A stretch of DNA of 40,750 nt from Bacteroidota bacterium. GTDB taxonomy: Bacteria > Bacteroidota > Bacteroidia > NS11-12g > UBA955. This document shows positions 6,857-15,714 of this stretch, piece by piece; positions within the stretch are counted from its first letter, which is position 1; each line of letters starts with the position of its first letter. Location of the stretch: assembly GCA_005798825.1 (NCBI GenBank), contig SYIL01000034.1:1-40750 (forward strand), in the 5' to 3' direction. The notes beneath the pieces were generated by a model. The model searched no databases, was not told where the DNA came from, and saw only the letters and a list, made by a program, of their open reading frames with translations. The translations under genes were made by a program, and so were the position numbers.

Positions 6857-8806
6857 ATGGCTCATAAACTCTCAATTGTTATTGTCAATTTTAATGTAAA
6901 GCATTTTCTGGAGCAGGCATTGATTTCTGTTGAAAAGGCTATTGTACAATTGGATACCGAAGTTTGGGTGGTCGATAACAACAGTGTTGATGGAAGTGTA
7001 GGAATGGTTCAAGAAAAATTCCCCTGGGTAAAGTTAATTGCCAATAAAGAAAATACCGGTTTTTCTAGGGCCAATAATCAGGCGATGAGGAAAAGCCAGA
7101 GTGAGTATATTCTGTTACTGAATCCCGATACGGTATTGCAAGAAGACAGTTTGGTTCGGTGTCTGGACTACCTTGACACACACACACAAGCTGGGGCTTT
7201 GGGTGTGAGAATGATTGATGGGAAAGGAAAATTTTTGCCAGAAAGTAAACGGGGTTTACCCACACCAAGGGTAGCACTCTATAAAATGTTGGGCTTATCA
7301 GCATTGTTTCCCAAGTCTAAGGTTTTTGGCCGGTATCATTTGCAATATCTTTCAGAAAATCAAACCCATACGGTCGATGTATTGGCTGGCGCATTTATGA
7401 TGATTCGATCCGCTGTATTAGAACAAGTTGGGTTATTGGATGAAACATATTTTATGTATGGAGAAGATGTCGATTTAAGTTATCGTATCAAATTGGCAGG
7501 ATTTCAGAATATTTACTTTGCCGGAACTACCATTATCCATTACAAGGGCGAAAGTACCAAGCGAAAATCAGCCAATTATGTTAAAATGTTTTACAATGCC
7601 ATGGTGTTATTTGCCAGAAAACATTATTCCAGTTCAATGGCAGGATGGCTTGCTTTTTTTATTCAATCAGCAATTTATTTGCGTGCTGGAGCAGCCTTTT
7701 TTTCTCGATTGACCGAACGAATTTGGCTGCCACTGTTAGATGGAATTATAATTTTTTTGGGATATTTCGGCATTGCAAAGTATTGGGAATTGTATCACAA
7801 ATTTGTAAAGGGATACTACCCAATAGAATTTTTTACTGTCCATGTTCCGGTATATATTGGGGTAATTTTGGTTTCAGTCTTTCTTTCGGGTGGCTATGAT
7901 AAACCTGTTGTAGCCCGTAGATTATTTCGGGGTGTTTTTGCGGGAGCAATTTTTTTGTTTGCGGTATATGGTTTTTTGCCAAAAGAAATGCAATTTTCAC
8001 GTGCAATATTGGCCCTAGGCTCAGTTTGGGCTGCGATTGCAGTATTCTTTATCCGTATGCTTGCGCAAGCAAGCACAATGGTAAATATTCGATTTGATCA
8101 TGGGGGCCGCAGAAAAGTTATTTTGGTGGGGGGAAATGAAGAAAATAGACGCATTGAAAATTTGCTAACACTGGGAAGGGTAAACCACGAACTACTCGGA
8201 TGGGTATGGCCTGGAAAGCAAAGAGAAAGAGGGTATATTGGGCAATTGGATCAATTGCCAGAAGTACTGGAAATATACAAGCCAGATTTGGTTATTTTTA
8301 GTGGAAAGGATGTTACAGCAGCAAAAATTATGGCCCACATGATTGATTTTCAATCGCTGTCTGTCCAGGTTAAAATTGCTCCTGACAAAAGCGAAACCAT
8401 TATTGGTTCGGATTCTAAATCTAAACCAGGTGAATTGTTTACCTTGGATTTAATATACAATCTTACACAAGTGCACCACAGAAGGAATAAACGTGTGTTT
8501 GATATTCTAATTTCCTTGTGTGTAATGGTATTTTTTTGGGTATTTGTATGGCTGGTATCGGGACGTAAAATGGTATTAAATTGTCTGTCTGTCTTATTGG
8601 GGTTGAAAACATGGGTGGGTTTTGGCATTCGGGATATTAAATGGCCTAATCTCAAGCCTTCAGTATTTGATGCTGGCAAACAATTCAAGGGCACGGAATT
8701 TGAATATGATGCCAAGATGGTCTATGTTCGTGATTACGATGTGCTATTGGATTTAAAGCTTGTGTGGAATGAATTGTGTATTGTAAATTATCAATCTCAG
8801 GAATAA
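6857..8806 (+). CDS. GT2 glycosyltransferase fused to a vestigial sugar-phosphate transferase
   Basis: The N-terminal 230 residues are a GT-A family 2 rhamnosyltransferase-like domain: LSIVIVNFN, VVDNNSVDGS, the DxD-like NPDT at 89-92, and DETYFMYGEDVDLSYR. Membrane segments follow at about 255-400. Residues 420-535 read as the Rossmann-like N-terminal domain seen in WbaP/WcaJ-type polyprenyl-phosphate sugar-1-phosphate transferases (VILVGGNEEN). From 544 (NKRVFDILIS) the start and end of the transferase catalytic domain can be recognised, ending YVRDYDVLLDLKLVW, but the central KFRSM-type catalytic segment is missing. The protein probably transfers a sugar at the inner membrane for surface polysaccharide. 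I chose ATG 6857 over TTG 6848. Confidence 0.8.
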   Translation: MAHKLSIVIVNFNVKHFLEQALISVEKAIVQLDTEVWVVDNNSVDGSVGMVQEKFPWVKLIANKENTGFSRANNQAMRKSQSEYILLLNPDTVLQEDSLVRCLDYLDTHTQAGALGVRMIDGKGKFLPESKRGLPTPRVALYKMLGLSALFPKSKVFGRYHLQYLSENQTHTVDVLAGAFMMIRSAVLEQVGLLDETYFMYGEDVDLSYRIKLAGFQNIYFAGTTIIHYKGESTKRKSANYVKMFYNAMVLFARKHYSSSMAGWLAFFIQSAIYLRAGAAFFSRLTERIWLPLLDGIIIFLGYFGIAKYWELYHKFVKGYYPIEFFTVHVPVYIGVILVSVFLSGGYDKPVVARRLFRGVFAGAIFLFAVYGFLPKEMQFSRAILALGSVWAAIAVFFIRMLAQASTMVNIRFDHGGRRKVILVGGNEENRRIENLLTLGRVNHELLGWVWPGKQRERGYIGQLDQLPEVLEIYKPDLVIFSGKDVTAAKIMAHMIDFQSLSVQVKIAPDKSETIIGSDSKSKPGELFTLDLIYNLTQVHHRRNKRVFDILISLCVMVFFWVFVWLVSGRKMVLNCLSVLLGLKTWVGFGIRDIKWPNLKPSVFDAGKQFKGTEFEYDAKMVYVRDYDVLLDLKLVWNELCIVNYQSQE

Positions 8807-8822
8807 CTATTTGGATGCTGCC

Positions 8823-10013
8823 ATGAATAATGCCTACGAATCTCGAAAATTTACCAGGATTATTCTGATGTTGATAGCGTTGATTATTGGTATTATTACA
8901 TTGTATTTAAGCCAGTTACTTATTTTAAAAATCGCAGGTGAGGAAAAGAAAAAAATAGAAATTTGGGCTGAGGCTCAAAGTATACTTACCGATCCCAATA
9001 CAGAAGGCGATTTGGGATTTCAATTGCGGGTTGTTCAATCCAATGCCACCATTCCGGTTATTGTGGTTGATGAAAATAACAAAATCAAACAAACGCTGAA
9101 TATCGACACCCTTGGCAAAACAAATGTTGGTCAATTTCTCCTTCAAAAACTCGAAGAATTTAAGGCTGAAAATGACCCCATTCTAATACCAGTTTCAGGA
9201 AATGAGTTTAATCGTTTGTATTTCGGAGAAAGCAGTGTTTTAAATCAATTGCGTTATTACCCATACCTTATTTTGGCCATTGTGGCGCTATTTATTCTTG
9301 TGTCTTATTCGGCGTTTTCTTATTCTACCCGTTACGATCAAAATAAGATTTGGGTTGGATTGGCAAAAGAGACGGCCCATCAATTTGGTACTCCAATATC
9401 GAGTTTGATGGGTTGGGTTGAAATGATCAAAATAGGAAAATTACCAGAAAATGCCGCTTTTGAGATGCGCAAAGACATAGATAGGCTGCAGATCATTACT
9501 GAGCGATTTTCAAAAATAGGCAGTGACCCAGTCTTGACGCCACAGGAAATAAATGCCATGATGGAAGAATCGATTAATTATATGAAAAATCGTGCTGGCA
9601 AAGGTATCGTATTTGAATGCAATGTATCGGAATACCCGATTCTATGCAATCTTAATAAAAATCTGTTTCAATGGGTAATTGAGAATTTGATAAAAAATAG
9701 CATTGATGCCATGTCTGGTGAAGGGCAATTGCGTTGCTCGGTTCGGCAAATCAAAAACAAAGTGGTGATTGACACGATTGATAACGGCAAGGGCATTCCG
9801 CGTGACCAGTTGAAATCTGTGTTCAAACCAGGATTTACGACCAAAAAACGGGGATGGGGTTTGGGTTTGTCACTCGCAAAACGGATTATTACAGATTACC
9901 ATAGTGGAATGATTTATGTTAAAGAGAGCATCCCAAACCAAAGAACTACAATGCGTATTGTATTAAATGTTGCGGAACCAACCAGTCCAAGTACAATTGT
10001 CAATAAGGCATAA
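8823..10013 (+). CDS. Membrane-bound sensor histidine kinase
   Basis: A 396-residue sensor kinase with helices at about 12-37 and 147-167 flanking a roughly 110-residue extracytoplasmic sensor region of unrecognised fold. The dimerisation/phosphoacceptor segment reads KETAHQFGTPISSL with His186 as the likely phosphorylated residue. The ATPase domain shows the N box (ENLIKNSIDAM), G1 (DNGKGIP), and F/G2 motifs (GFTTKKRGWGLGLSLAKRI). No response regulator adjoins it, so its partner lies elsewhere. ATG 8823 is chosen over TTG 8811, leaving 16 bases after the glycosyltransferase gene. The transcript appears to end at the hairpin after the stop codon. Confidence 0.9.
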   Translation: MNNAYESRKFTRIILMLIALIIGIITLYLSQLLILKIAGEEKKKIEIWAEAQSILTDPNTEGDLGFQLRVVQSNATIPVIVVDENNKIKQTLNIDTLGKTNVGQFLLQKLEEFKAENDPILIPVSGNEFNRLYFGESSVLNQLRYYPYLILAIVALFILVSYSAFSYSTRYDQNKIWVGLAKETAHQFGTPISSLMGWVEMIKIGKLPENAAFEMRKDIDRLQIITERFSKIGSDPVLTPQEINAMMEESINYMKNRAGKGIVFECNVSEYPILCNLNKNLFQWVIENLIKNSIDAMSGEGQLRCSVRQIKNKVVIDTIDNGKGIPRDQLKSVFKPGFTTKKRGWGLGLSLAKRIITDYHSGMIYVKESIPNQRTTMRIVLNVAEPTSPSTIVNKA

Positions 10014-10022
10014 GCTGGGTCT

Positions 10023-10060
10023 AGAGGTTTTTTCCATCCCGCAACAACCCTCTTTTTATT
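10023..10060 (+). terminator. Intrinsic terminator after the histidine kinase
   Basis: AGAGGTT (10023-10029) pairs with AACCCTCT (10046-10053), with one bulged C, and is followed directly by a T-rich run to 10060. It lies 10 bases after the kinase stop codon and upstream of an independent promoter for the next gene. Confidence 0.6.
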
Positions 10061-10067
10061 CCTAGTA

Positions 10068-10097
10068 TTGTAAAAACAGATTTTATAGGTAGGTTTG
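10068..10097 (+). promoter_or_regulatory. Bacteroidota-type promoter of the DUF4293 gene
   Basis: TTG (10068-10070), a 19-nt spacer and TAGGTTTG (10090-10097) fit the -33/-7 consensus well. The box ends 5 nt before the ATG at 10103, again predicting a leaderless or nearly leaderless transcript. Confidence 0.7.
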
Positions 10098-10102
10098 AAT
10101 AT

Positions 10103-10660
10103 ATGATTCAACGCAGACAAACACTGTATCTTTTCGCATTGGGTTTAATTGGGGTATTATTACTCTGGATTAATCCCACCTATGCATGGCTTGACAGTAA
10201 ATATCAAGAAAATTCGTATGAATTACATTATTGGAATACCTATTCAAATCCTGCAACACAAGGCAACAAAAATTTACAATCTGCCAATGTGACTTCGACA
10301 AAACAGGCGAAGAATACCCCGGTGGTTGTTCAGAAAGATTCCAATCCTAAGGGGGCTCCCGAATTCTTCGCGTTCATTACTTGTTTGCTTGCCGTGGGTT
10401 CGGGTTTTGCAGCCGTCTTTTTATTCAAAAAACGGACACTCCAAAAAAAGTTTGTCTTGTTTTCTGCAGCACTTTGTGTGTTATTGTTTGGCTTACTGAT
10501 CTTGCGATTTATGTTTATGGAACCCAGTGATGGCAATTATATTTCACATTTGGGAATTCCAATGATATGGCCCGTTATTATGGCATTCCTGGCAATTTTG
10601 GGCTTCATTGATATTAATAAAGACGAAGAGAAAGTGCGGAGTATGGATCGGATTCGTTGA
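10103..10660 (+). CDS. DUF4293 family membrane protein
   Basis: A 185-residue integral membrane protein that opens with MIQRRQTLYLF, the typical start of the Bacteroidota-specific DUF4293 family. It has four hydrophobic segments at about 6-24, 88-108, 114-136 and 150-168, and a polar loop of about 60 residues between the first two. Function is unknown in the family. It has its own promoter after the kinase terminator. The M14 peptidase gene begins 8 bases after its stop, so the two are probably co-transcribed. Confidence 0.85.
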   Translation: MIQRRQTLYLFALGLIGVLLLWINPTYAWLDSKYQENSYELHYWNTYSNPATQGNKNLQSANVTSTKQAKNTPVVVQKDSNPKGAPEFFAFITCLLAVGSGFAAVFLFKKRTLQKKFVLFSAALCVLLFGLLILRFMFMEPSDGNYISHLGIPMIWPVIMAFLAILGFIDINKDEEKVRSMDRIR

Positions 10661-10668
10661 GAAGAATT

Positions 10669-12651
10669 ATGACGAAAGTAGTAGGAGTATTGTGTGGATT
10701 GCTGATGGGATTGGTCCATGCTCAGTCGAACGAAAAGGGTATTAAAACCTCGAAAATCGGGTATGACTTGGTTGATCCAGGTATTTCGATGGGGATGAGT
10801 AGTGTGATGGCTCGTGCAGAAGACGCGAGACGCTATCCAGGAAAAGCACTAGGCAAAGAAATGCAAATTCTTTTTGATTCTCTTAAAACACCCTTTGAAA
10901 TTAGTCTCGGAAAATCAACGGCCACCTATGCCGAATGTGTAGGGTGGTATAAAAAACTTGCAGCCAGATTCCCAGCCTATTGCAAAATGATGCCAATCGG
11001 ATATGGAGATATAGGGAAAGAGATATACGTATTCAAATTATTGGGTGAGAAATTGGGGCGCATGGATCGTTTTGGTAAAGGAGATGAGGGCCTGCCTGCC
11101 AATGTATTGTCTGCCGGCGAATTTTCTAAAACTGTCAAAATACTGATCAATAACAATATTCATCCAGGGGAGCCTGAGGGTACCGACGCTTCAATGTTGT
11201 TGCTTCGTGATATGCTTTTTTTTGCCCAATATTGGCAACAAACACTTCCCTATTTAGAACTTCATGTGGTGTGTCAGTATAATGTGGACGGAACGCTAAA
11301 CAGAAATACTACATCAAGAGCCAACCAGAACGGGCCCGATGCTTATGGTTTTCGTGGCAATGCCCAAAATCTTGATTTGAACCGCGATTTTATTAAAATG
11401 GATAGCCGCAATGCAAAAGCCCTTGTTTCCCTGATGGTGGCCGAACAATACCATTTGTTTGTAGACAATCATACCAGTAATGGAGCCGATTACCAATATG
11501 TACTGACCTATTTTCATACATGTCCAGAAAAGTTGCACCCGGCTTTACGTGATGTCTTGGATCAATTTGAATCGGGTTTATTGCTGCGATTAAAGCAAAA
11601 TAATTGGCCTACAGCCCCCTATGTGACTACCATGGAAACTGTTCCTGATAGTGGATTGTTCGCATTTTGGGAAAGCGGTCGCTATGCAACAGGATTCGCC
11701 GCATTGCACCACACGATTGGCTATACGGTTGAAACCCATATGCTCAAACCCTTTAACCAAAGGATGCTGGGAACCCTCGCATTTTTGGAACAATTTGTTG
11801 CCAATGCCAGTGACACAGAATTGCATGGCATATTTGAGAAATCTCGCAAGCAGGGCATATTTTTTCAATCGAAATCCAAACCCTCCAACCCCTTGCTGAC
11901 AGACCAAGAAGTGGGGCCGGGATCTATCATGGCAATCGATTTTACACTCGACAAGAGTCGATATGAAATGATACCTTTTTTGGGTTACAGCCATGCGTAT
12001 AAGCCCAGTGATGTTACGGGTGCGCCTCGGCTTTATTATGATCGAAGTAAGCCTTGGTCGAAAGAAGTTAGATATTATAGTCATTATAAGTCGACAGACA
12101 GTGTTCGTCTGCCCCAAGCGTATATTGTGCCATTTGCTTACAGGGAAGTCATTGATCGTTTGAACATGAATGGCATTCGTTTGCGGCCGATTCCGTTTGA
12201 CACAATTTTATCTTTGCGCATATCGTATATACAAGACTTTAAAACCGTTTCTCAGCCTTATGAAAAACATTATATGCATTATGCAGTGAAGACCCGAGAC
12301 ACAGTCAGAAGGATGCAATTACACAGAGGGGATTATATCGTTGCGGTAACATCCCAAAATGCACATTTTTTGTCTGCTGTATTGGAACCACGGGCGCCTG
12401 ATTCATATTTTGCATGGAATTTCTTTGATGGAATTTTAATGCAGAAAGAAGGTTACAGCGATTATGTATTTGAAGACCTTGCATCTACTTGGCTCCTTGC
12501 GTATCCCAACCAAAAAGCCGAGTTAGACCGAAAAAAAGCGACTGATCCAGTTTTTGCGAAAGATCCGGACGCGCAACTTAACTGGGTGTATAAGCAAACC
12601 GAACACTACGAATATTCTCACAACTTGTATCCCATATATTATTTAGACTGA
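10669..12651 (+). CDS. Secreted M14 family zinc carboxypeptidase
   Basis: A 660-residue exported metallopeptidase. Residues 1-18 form a signal peptide (GVLCGLLMGLVHAQ). The M14 catalytic set is present: the zinc motif HPGE with His165 and Glu168, the third ligand His268 in FVDNHTSNG, an arginine in NLDLNRDF near 239, and the catalytic Glu355 in TVETH. The C-terminal 250 residues are not recognised and may be a beta-rich accessory domain. M14 enzymes remove C-terminal residues, or in some branches cleave peptidoglycan peptides; the substrate here is unknown. I prefer ATG 10669 to TTG 10657 because it starts the signal peptide cleanly. It converges on the next gene with an 11-base gap. Confidence 0.9.
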   Translation: MTKVVGVLCGLLMGLVHAQSNEKGIKTSKIGYDLVDPGISMGMSSVMARAEDARRYPGKALGKEMQILFDSLKTPFEISLGKSTATYAECVGWYKKLAARFPAYCKMMPIGYGDIGKEIYVFKLLGEKLGRMDRFGKGDEGLPANVLSAGEFSKTVKILINNNIHPGEPEGTDASMLLLRDMLFFAQYWQQTLPYLELHVVCQYNVDGTLNRNTTSRANQNGPDAYGFRGNAQNLDLNRDFIKMDSRNAKALVSLMVAEQYHLFVDNHTSNGADYQYVLTYFHTCPEKLHPALRDVLDQFESGLLLRLKQNNWPTAPYVTTMETVPDSGLFAFWESGRYATGFAALHHTIGYTVETHMLKPFNQRMLGTLAFLEQFVANASDTELHGIFEKSRKQGIFFQSKSKPSNPLLTDQEVGPGSIMAIDFTLDKSRYEMIPFLGYSHAYKPSDVTGAPRLYYDRSKPWSKEVRYYSHYKSTDSVRLPQAYIVPFAYREVIDRLNMNGIRLRPIPFDTILSLRISYIQDFKTVSQPYEKHYMHYAVKTRDTVRRMQLHRGDYIVAVTSQNAHFLSAVLEPRAPDSYFAWNFFDGILMQKEGYSDYVFEDLASTWLLAYPNQKAELDRKKATDPVFAKDPDAQLNWVYKQTEHYEYSHNLYPIYYLD

Positions 12652-12662
12652 TTTGACAGGTT

Positions 12663-14078
12663 TTACGTCTGTTTGACTTTCTTTTTTTGGATACGTTCGA
12701 GGATATGGTGTAAGATCAGCAGCAAACCCATCATCGGAAGTAACCATATATCCCTGGCATTTAACCTTGACAAAACATTTGCAAATGTAGCGGTTGCAAA
12801 AGCGTTGCATAGAACAAACAAGAATGTTACCCAGAAAAATACCGATACTGTTTCTGTTGGATTGGTAAGAATAATGAGCAGTGCAACCGACAAAATAATG
12901 ACCGTCGACCAATCATATACTTGGTTATAGAAATTGAAATTGTAGCCCATTTTTTGTTGGGTATTGTTTGTGATGAAACGCTGGTAATCGTGTGGAAATT
13001 GGGTTTTTAATTCTTTGGCCAAGGTTCCACCAGTGTCCAATCGTTCGATTCCATCCCCGGCATGGGTTAATAGAAGTTGGTGAACAGAGGCTTTTGCCGA
13101 TGCTAGAACATGAAGAAACAGATATTTGGGAGAAGCCAATGTGCCCATTATAATTTTATTGTATTCGATGTTGCTGTGGTGCCATCCCCCTGTTTTTTCG
13201 AGTATGCCATCATCATCCCAAACAAAATCCCATGTATGTTCAGGCAAATTGTCTTTGAACGCGCAAAGAGGGGAGGGTTTTGCGGCACAATGCTCATCAA
13301 GATATTTTTTCAAGATGCCATTTTCACATAGTTTACCCATAAAAAATACATGGCTGCCTTTGCCCACCGTAAAACCATTTCCCACCCATATATTGCTACC
13401 GATAACCACTGCCCAGGGCAGCAAGGAGAGCAGCATTAGTTGTTTTAGGGCAGGACCGAATGGCATCCATTGTGGTGGTTTAATGGTCGACAGATCCTTG
13501 AATTTTTGTGAAGTCAACTTGCGTTTCCACAGAAGATACAAAATGAACAAACCCGCTGAAAAAAGGCTTAAAATCATGAGGTTCGAATTGTGCATTACGG
13601 CACACAATAGTGTAATGCATCCAAACCAATAGGCCTCTTTTGTATTTTTTCGCATAAGGAATAAACAAGCATAAAGAAAAAGTATGGGGGTAAAAATATC
13701 TGGCATTAACTGGGGGATAAACCAAGGAAGGGGGCTTAAGAATCCAATAAAAATTAAAACAACAAGGACCATAGACAGGGGCATATCGGGAAAACACCGG
13801 CGAATAAAAAGGGAAATTCCGAGAGATATTAGGAGCAGTTGGATGCCCCAAATTTCGAACAATTGGGGTGGGTGAATCCACTGTGATAGTTCCCTAATTC
13901 CCGCAATGAAAGCACTGTAAAAAATGGGGCGCTCCATGGGAATATACAATTCACGGGCATTGAGTAGGTAAGCGGCACTATCGGAAGTAAAAAGTGGGTC
14001 AAGGCCTGAAATTAAAAAAATAGATAGCAGTAATATTGACAGTGATATGGAGAAAAGGTAGATGTTTTTTGTTTTCAT
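12663..14078 (-). CDS. Polytopic membrane protein, GT-C glycosyltransferase-like
   Basis: A 471-residue membrane protein with about ten hydrophobic helices. The first extracytoplasmic loop begins SGLDPLFTSDSAAYLLNAR, which places acidic residues where GT-C fold glycosyltransferases of the dolichyl/polyprenyl-phosphate sugar class carry their catalytic aspartate. A large soluble loop of about 170 residues (about 225-390) precedes the last two helices, and RLNARDIWLLPM near the end resembles conserved C-terminal motifs of such proteins. The exact family is not certain. ATG 14078 is preferred over TTG 14150, which would overlap queD. It is the last gene of the leftward run. Confidence 0.65.
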   Translation of the reverse strand: MKTKNIYLFSISLSILLLSIFLISGLDPLFTSDSAAYLLNARELYIPMERPIFYSAFIAGIRELSQWIHPPQLFEIWGIQLLLISLGISLFIRRCFPDMPLSMVLVVLIFIGFLSPLPWFIPQLMPDIFTPILFLYACLFLMRKNTKEAYWFGCITLLCAVMHNSNLMILSLFSAGLFILYLLWKRKLTSQKFKDLSTIKPPQWMPFGPALKQLMLLSLLPWAVVIGSNIWVGNGFTVGKGSHVFFMGKLCENGILKKYLDEHCAAKPSPLCAFKDNLPEHTWDFVWDDDGILEKTGGWHHSNIEYNKIIMGTLASPKYLFLHVLASAKASVHQLLLTHAGDGIERLDTGGTLAKELKTQFPHDYQRFITNNTQQKMGYNFNFYNQVYDWSTVIILSVALLIILTNPTETVSVFFWVTFLFVLCNAFATATFANVLSRLNARDIWLLPMMGLLLILHHILERIQKKKVKQT

Positions 14079-14127
14079 TTGTTTGCACAGCAATCTACAA
14101 AATTCTTTTGCGCACCACTGCACAAAA

Positions 14128-14538
14128 TTATTCTCCGAAGTATTCCACAAAATTATTCTCCGTTTCCCACAAAGTAATTTTGTGAAGGGAAACTCCCGGT
14201 GGAAGTTTGTCTTCTAACCGATTCCAAATGGCTAAAACTACCATTTCTATGCTCGGGATGGTATGGGCAAGCCAAGGGATGTCCATATTGAGATTTTTGT
14301 GGTCCAGGGGGTCAATCACCTGTTCGCGGATAATGTATTTCAGGACTTTAAGATCCATTACACAGCCTGTATCTGGGTTCGGTATTCCCTTCACACACAC
14401 AAACAAATCAAAATTGTGTCCGTGAAAGTTTGGATTGGCACATTTTCCAAATACAGCGTGATTTTTTTGTTCACTCCATCCTGGATTCCACAAGCGATGC
14501 GCTGCGTTAAAATGTTCTTTGCGGGTGAGGAAAAGCAT
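14128..14538 (-). CDS. queD: 6-carboxy-5,6,7,8-tetrahydropterin synthase QueD-like (PTPS family)
   Basis: This 136-residue protein belongs to the 6-pyruvoyl-tetrahydropterin synthase family. In bacteria it usually makes 6-carboxytetrahydropterin from dihydroneopterin triphosphate for queuosine in tRNA. Zinc ligands are visible as His14 (FNAAHRL) and His39/His41 (NFHGHNF), the catalytic Cys33 sits in FGKCANP, and a C-terminal glutamate motif is present in LWETENN. The usual PTAEN motif reads PSIEM here. queC and queE are not in the window, so a role in another pterin pathway remains possible. It lies 30 bases after the cysteine desulfurase gene and is probably in the same transcript. Confidence 0.85.
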   Translation of the reverse strand: MLFLTRKEHFNAAHRLWNPGWSEQKNHAVFGKCANPNFHGHNFDLFVCVKGIPNPDTGCVMDLKVLKYIIREQVIDPLDHKNLNMDIPWLAHTIPSIEMVVLAIWNRLEDKLPPGVSLHKITLWETENNFVEYFGE

Positions 14539-14568
14539 AGTATTGTTACAAAAAATTACACTTAAGTA

Positions 14569-15714
14569 TTAATCGGCATTCCCATACCAAAGGGCAAGTT
14601 TTTCTACGGTGTATTGTATATCGTTTAAGGTATTGTATAGGCCAAAACTAAACCGAACAGTGGTTCTATCTGTATTGGGTTTAATGCATTGTAAAACATG
14701 GCTACCTCCCGGTGCACCACTGGAGCAGGCGCTTCCACCACTGGCAGAAATACCCGCCAAGTCTAAATTGAATAGAAGCATACTGCCCATTTCGCTTGGG
14801 GGAAATGAAACACTCAAAACCGTGTAAAGGCTATCTCCCTCTGGGTCGCCATTAAACTGGATATTTGGAATTTGTTTTCGCAATAAATCAATCATCGCTT
14901 GTTTTAAATGCGAGACATGGTGTTTCTTTTTTTCCATGTCCCGGTAGGCAATTTCAAGGGCTTTTGCGAGACCTACAATTCCATGAACATTTTCGGTACC
15001 GCCCCGCATATCGCGTTCTTGAGCACCGCCTGTAATCTGGGCCCCAATCCGGTTCTTTTTGTTGATATAGGCAAATCCGATTCCTTTGGGGCCATTAAAC
15101 TTATGGGCAGCGGCTGCCAAAAAATCAATATTTCCTTTGTGTAACTCGAAAGGATAATGTCCGATGGTTTGCACCGTATCAGAATGAAAAATACCACCGG
15201 CTTGGTGCACTAAATTTCCTATCATTTCAATATCAATCATATTCCCAATTTCATTATTGGCATGCATCAAACTCACCAAGGTATGAGGATGAAGGCCAAG
15301 CAACTCCTTAAGATGATCAATGTTGATATGGCCATTTTCATGGACGGCCAGCAAATTGAAGGCCACACCTTCGTTTCGGTGCAAATGCTCAATGGTATGC
15401 AAAACCGCGTGATGCTCAACAGGGGAAGACACGATATGGTTAATTCCAAGTTTGCTTACACATCCTCTCAAAGCCAAATTGTCTGATTCTGTCCCACCTG
15501 AAGTAAAGAAAATTTCTCCCGGAGCGCAATGCAATAATGATGAAATTGAGCCACGGGCTTCTTCAATGAGCCCTTTCACTTTTCTCCCGTCTGCATGGCT
15601 AGAACTGGGATTGCCAAAATGCGCTTTCATAACAGGAATCATGGCATCCAAAACCTCTTCAGACAGGGGAGTTGTGGCGGCATTGTCTAGATAAATTCTG
15701 GTGGAAGTGCTCAT
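14569..15714 (-). CDS. Cysteine desulfurase (NifS/IscS family)
   Basis: A PLP-dependent enzyme that removes sulfur from cysteine to supply Fe-S clusters or thiolated tRNA. The 381-residue protein shows the N-terminal YLDNAATTP, SGGTESDN, PLP lysine Lys205 in AAHKFNGPKG, and the persulfide cysteine Cys330 in the flexible loop GGSACSSGAPG. This is the class I (IscS/NifS) pattern rather than SufS. Its start overlaps the stop of the agmatinase-family gene by 4 bases (ATGA), indicating coupling. No iscU or sufBCD genes adjoin it, so the acceptor pathway is open; tRNA thiolation is one option. Confidence 0.92.
   Translation of the reverse strand: MSTSTRIYLDNAATTPLSEEVLDAMIPVMKAHFGNPSSSHADGRKVKGLIEEARGSISSLLHCAPGEIFFTSGGTESDNLALRGCVSKLGINHIVSSPVEHHAVLHTIEHLHRNEGVAFNLLAVHENGHINIDHLKELLGLHPHTLVSLMHANNEIGNMIDIEMIGNLVHQAGGIFHSDTVQTIGHYPFELHKGNIDFLAAAAHKFNGPKGIGFAYINKKNRIGAQITGGAQERDMRGGTENVHGIVGLAKALEIAYRDMEKKKHHVSHLKQAMIDLLRKQIPNIQFNGDPEGDSLYTVLSVSFPPSEMGSMLLFNLDLAGISASGGSACSSGAPGGSHVLQCIKPNTDRTTVRFSFGLYNTLNDIQYTVEKLALWYGNAD

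Noticed and set aside
11590-12117. 175-codon frame antisense to the M14 carboxypeptidase
   Set aside because: It covers the catalytic Glu355 region of a well-supported M14 gene and has no recognisable feature of its own.
12649-12700. Terminator between the convergent M14 and GT-C genes
   Set aside because: Only a 4-bp ACAG/CTGT stem before a T-rich run is visible, which is too weak to call.
13126-13632. 168-codon frame antisense to the GT-C-like gene
   Set aside because: It is opposite the soluble loop of a membrane protein gene in a coherent leftward operon. Composition is unnatural and no promoter box is present.
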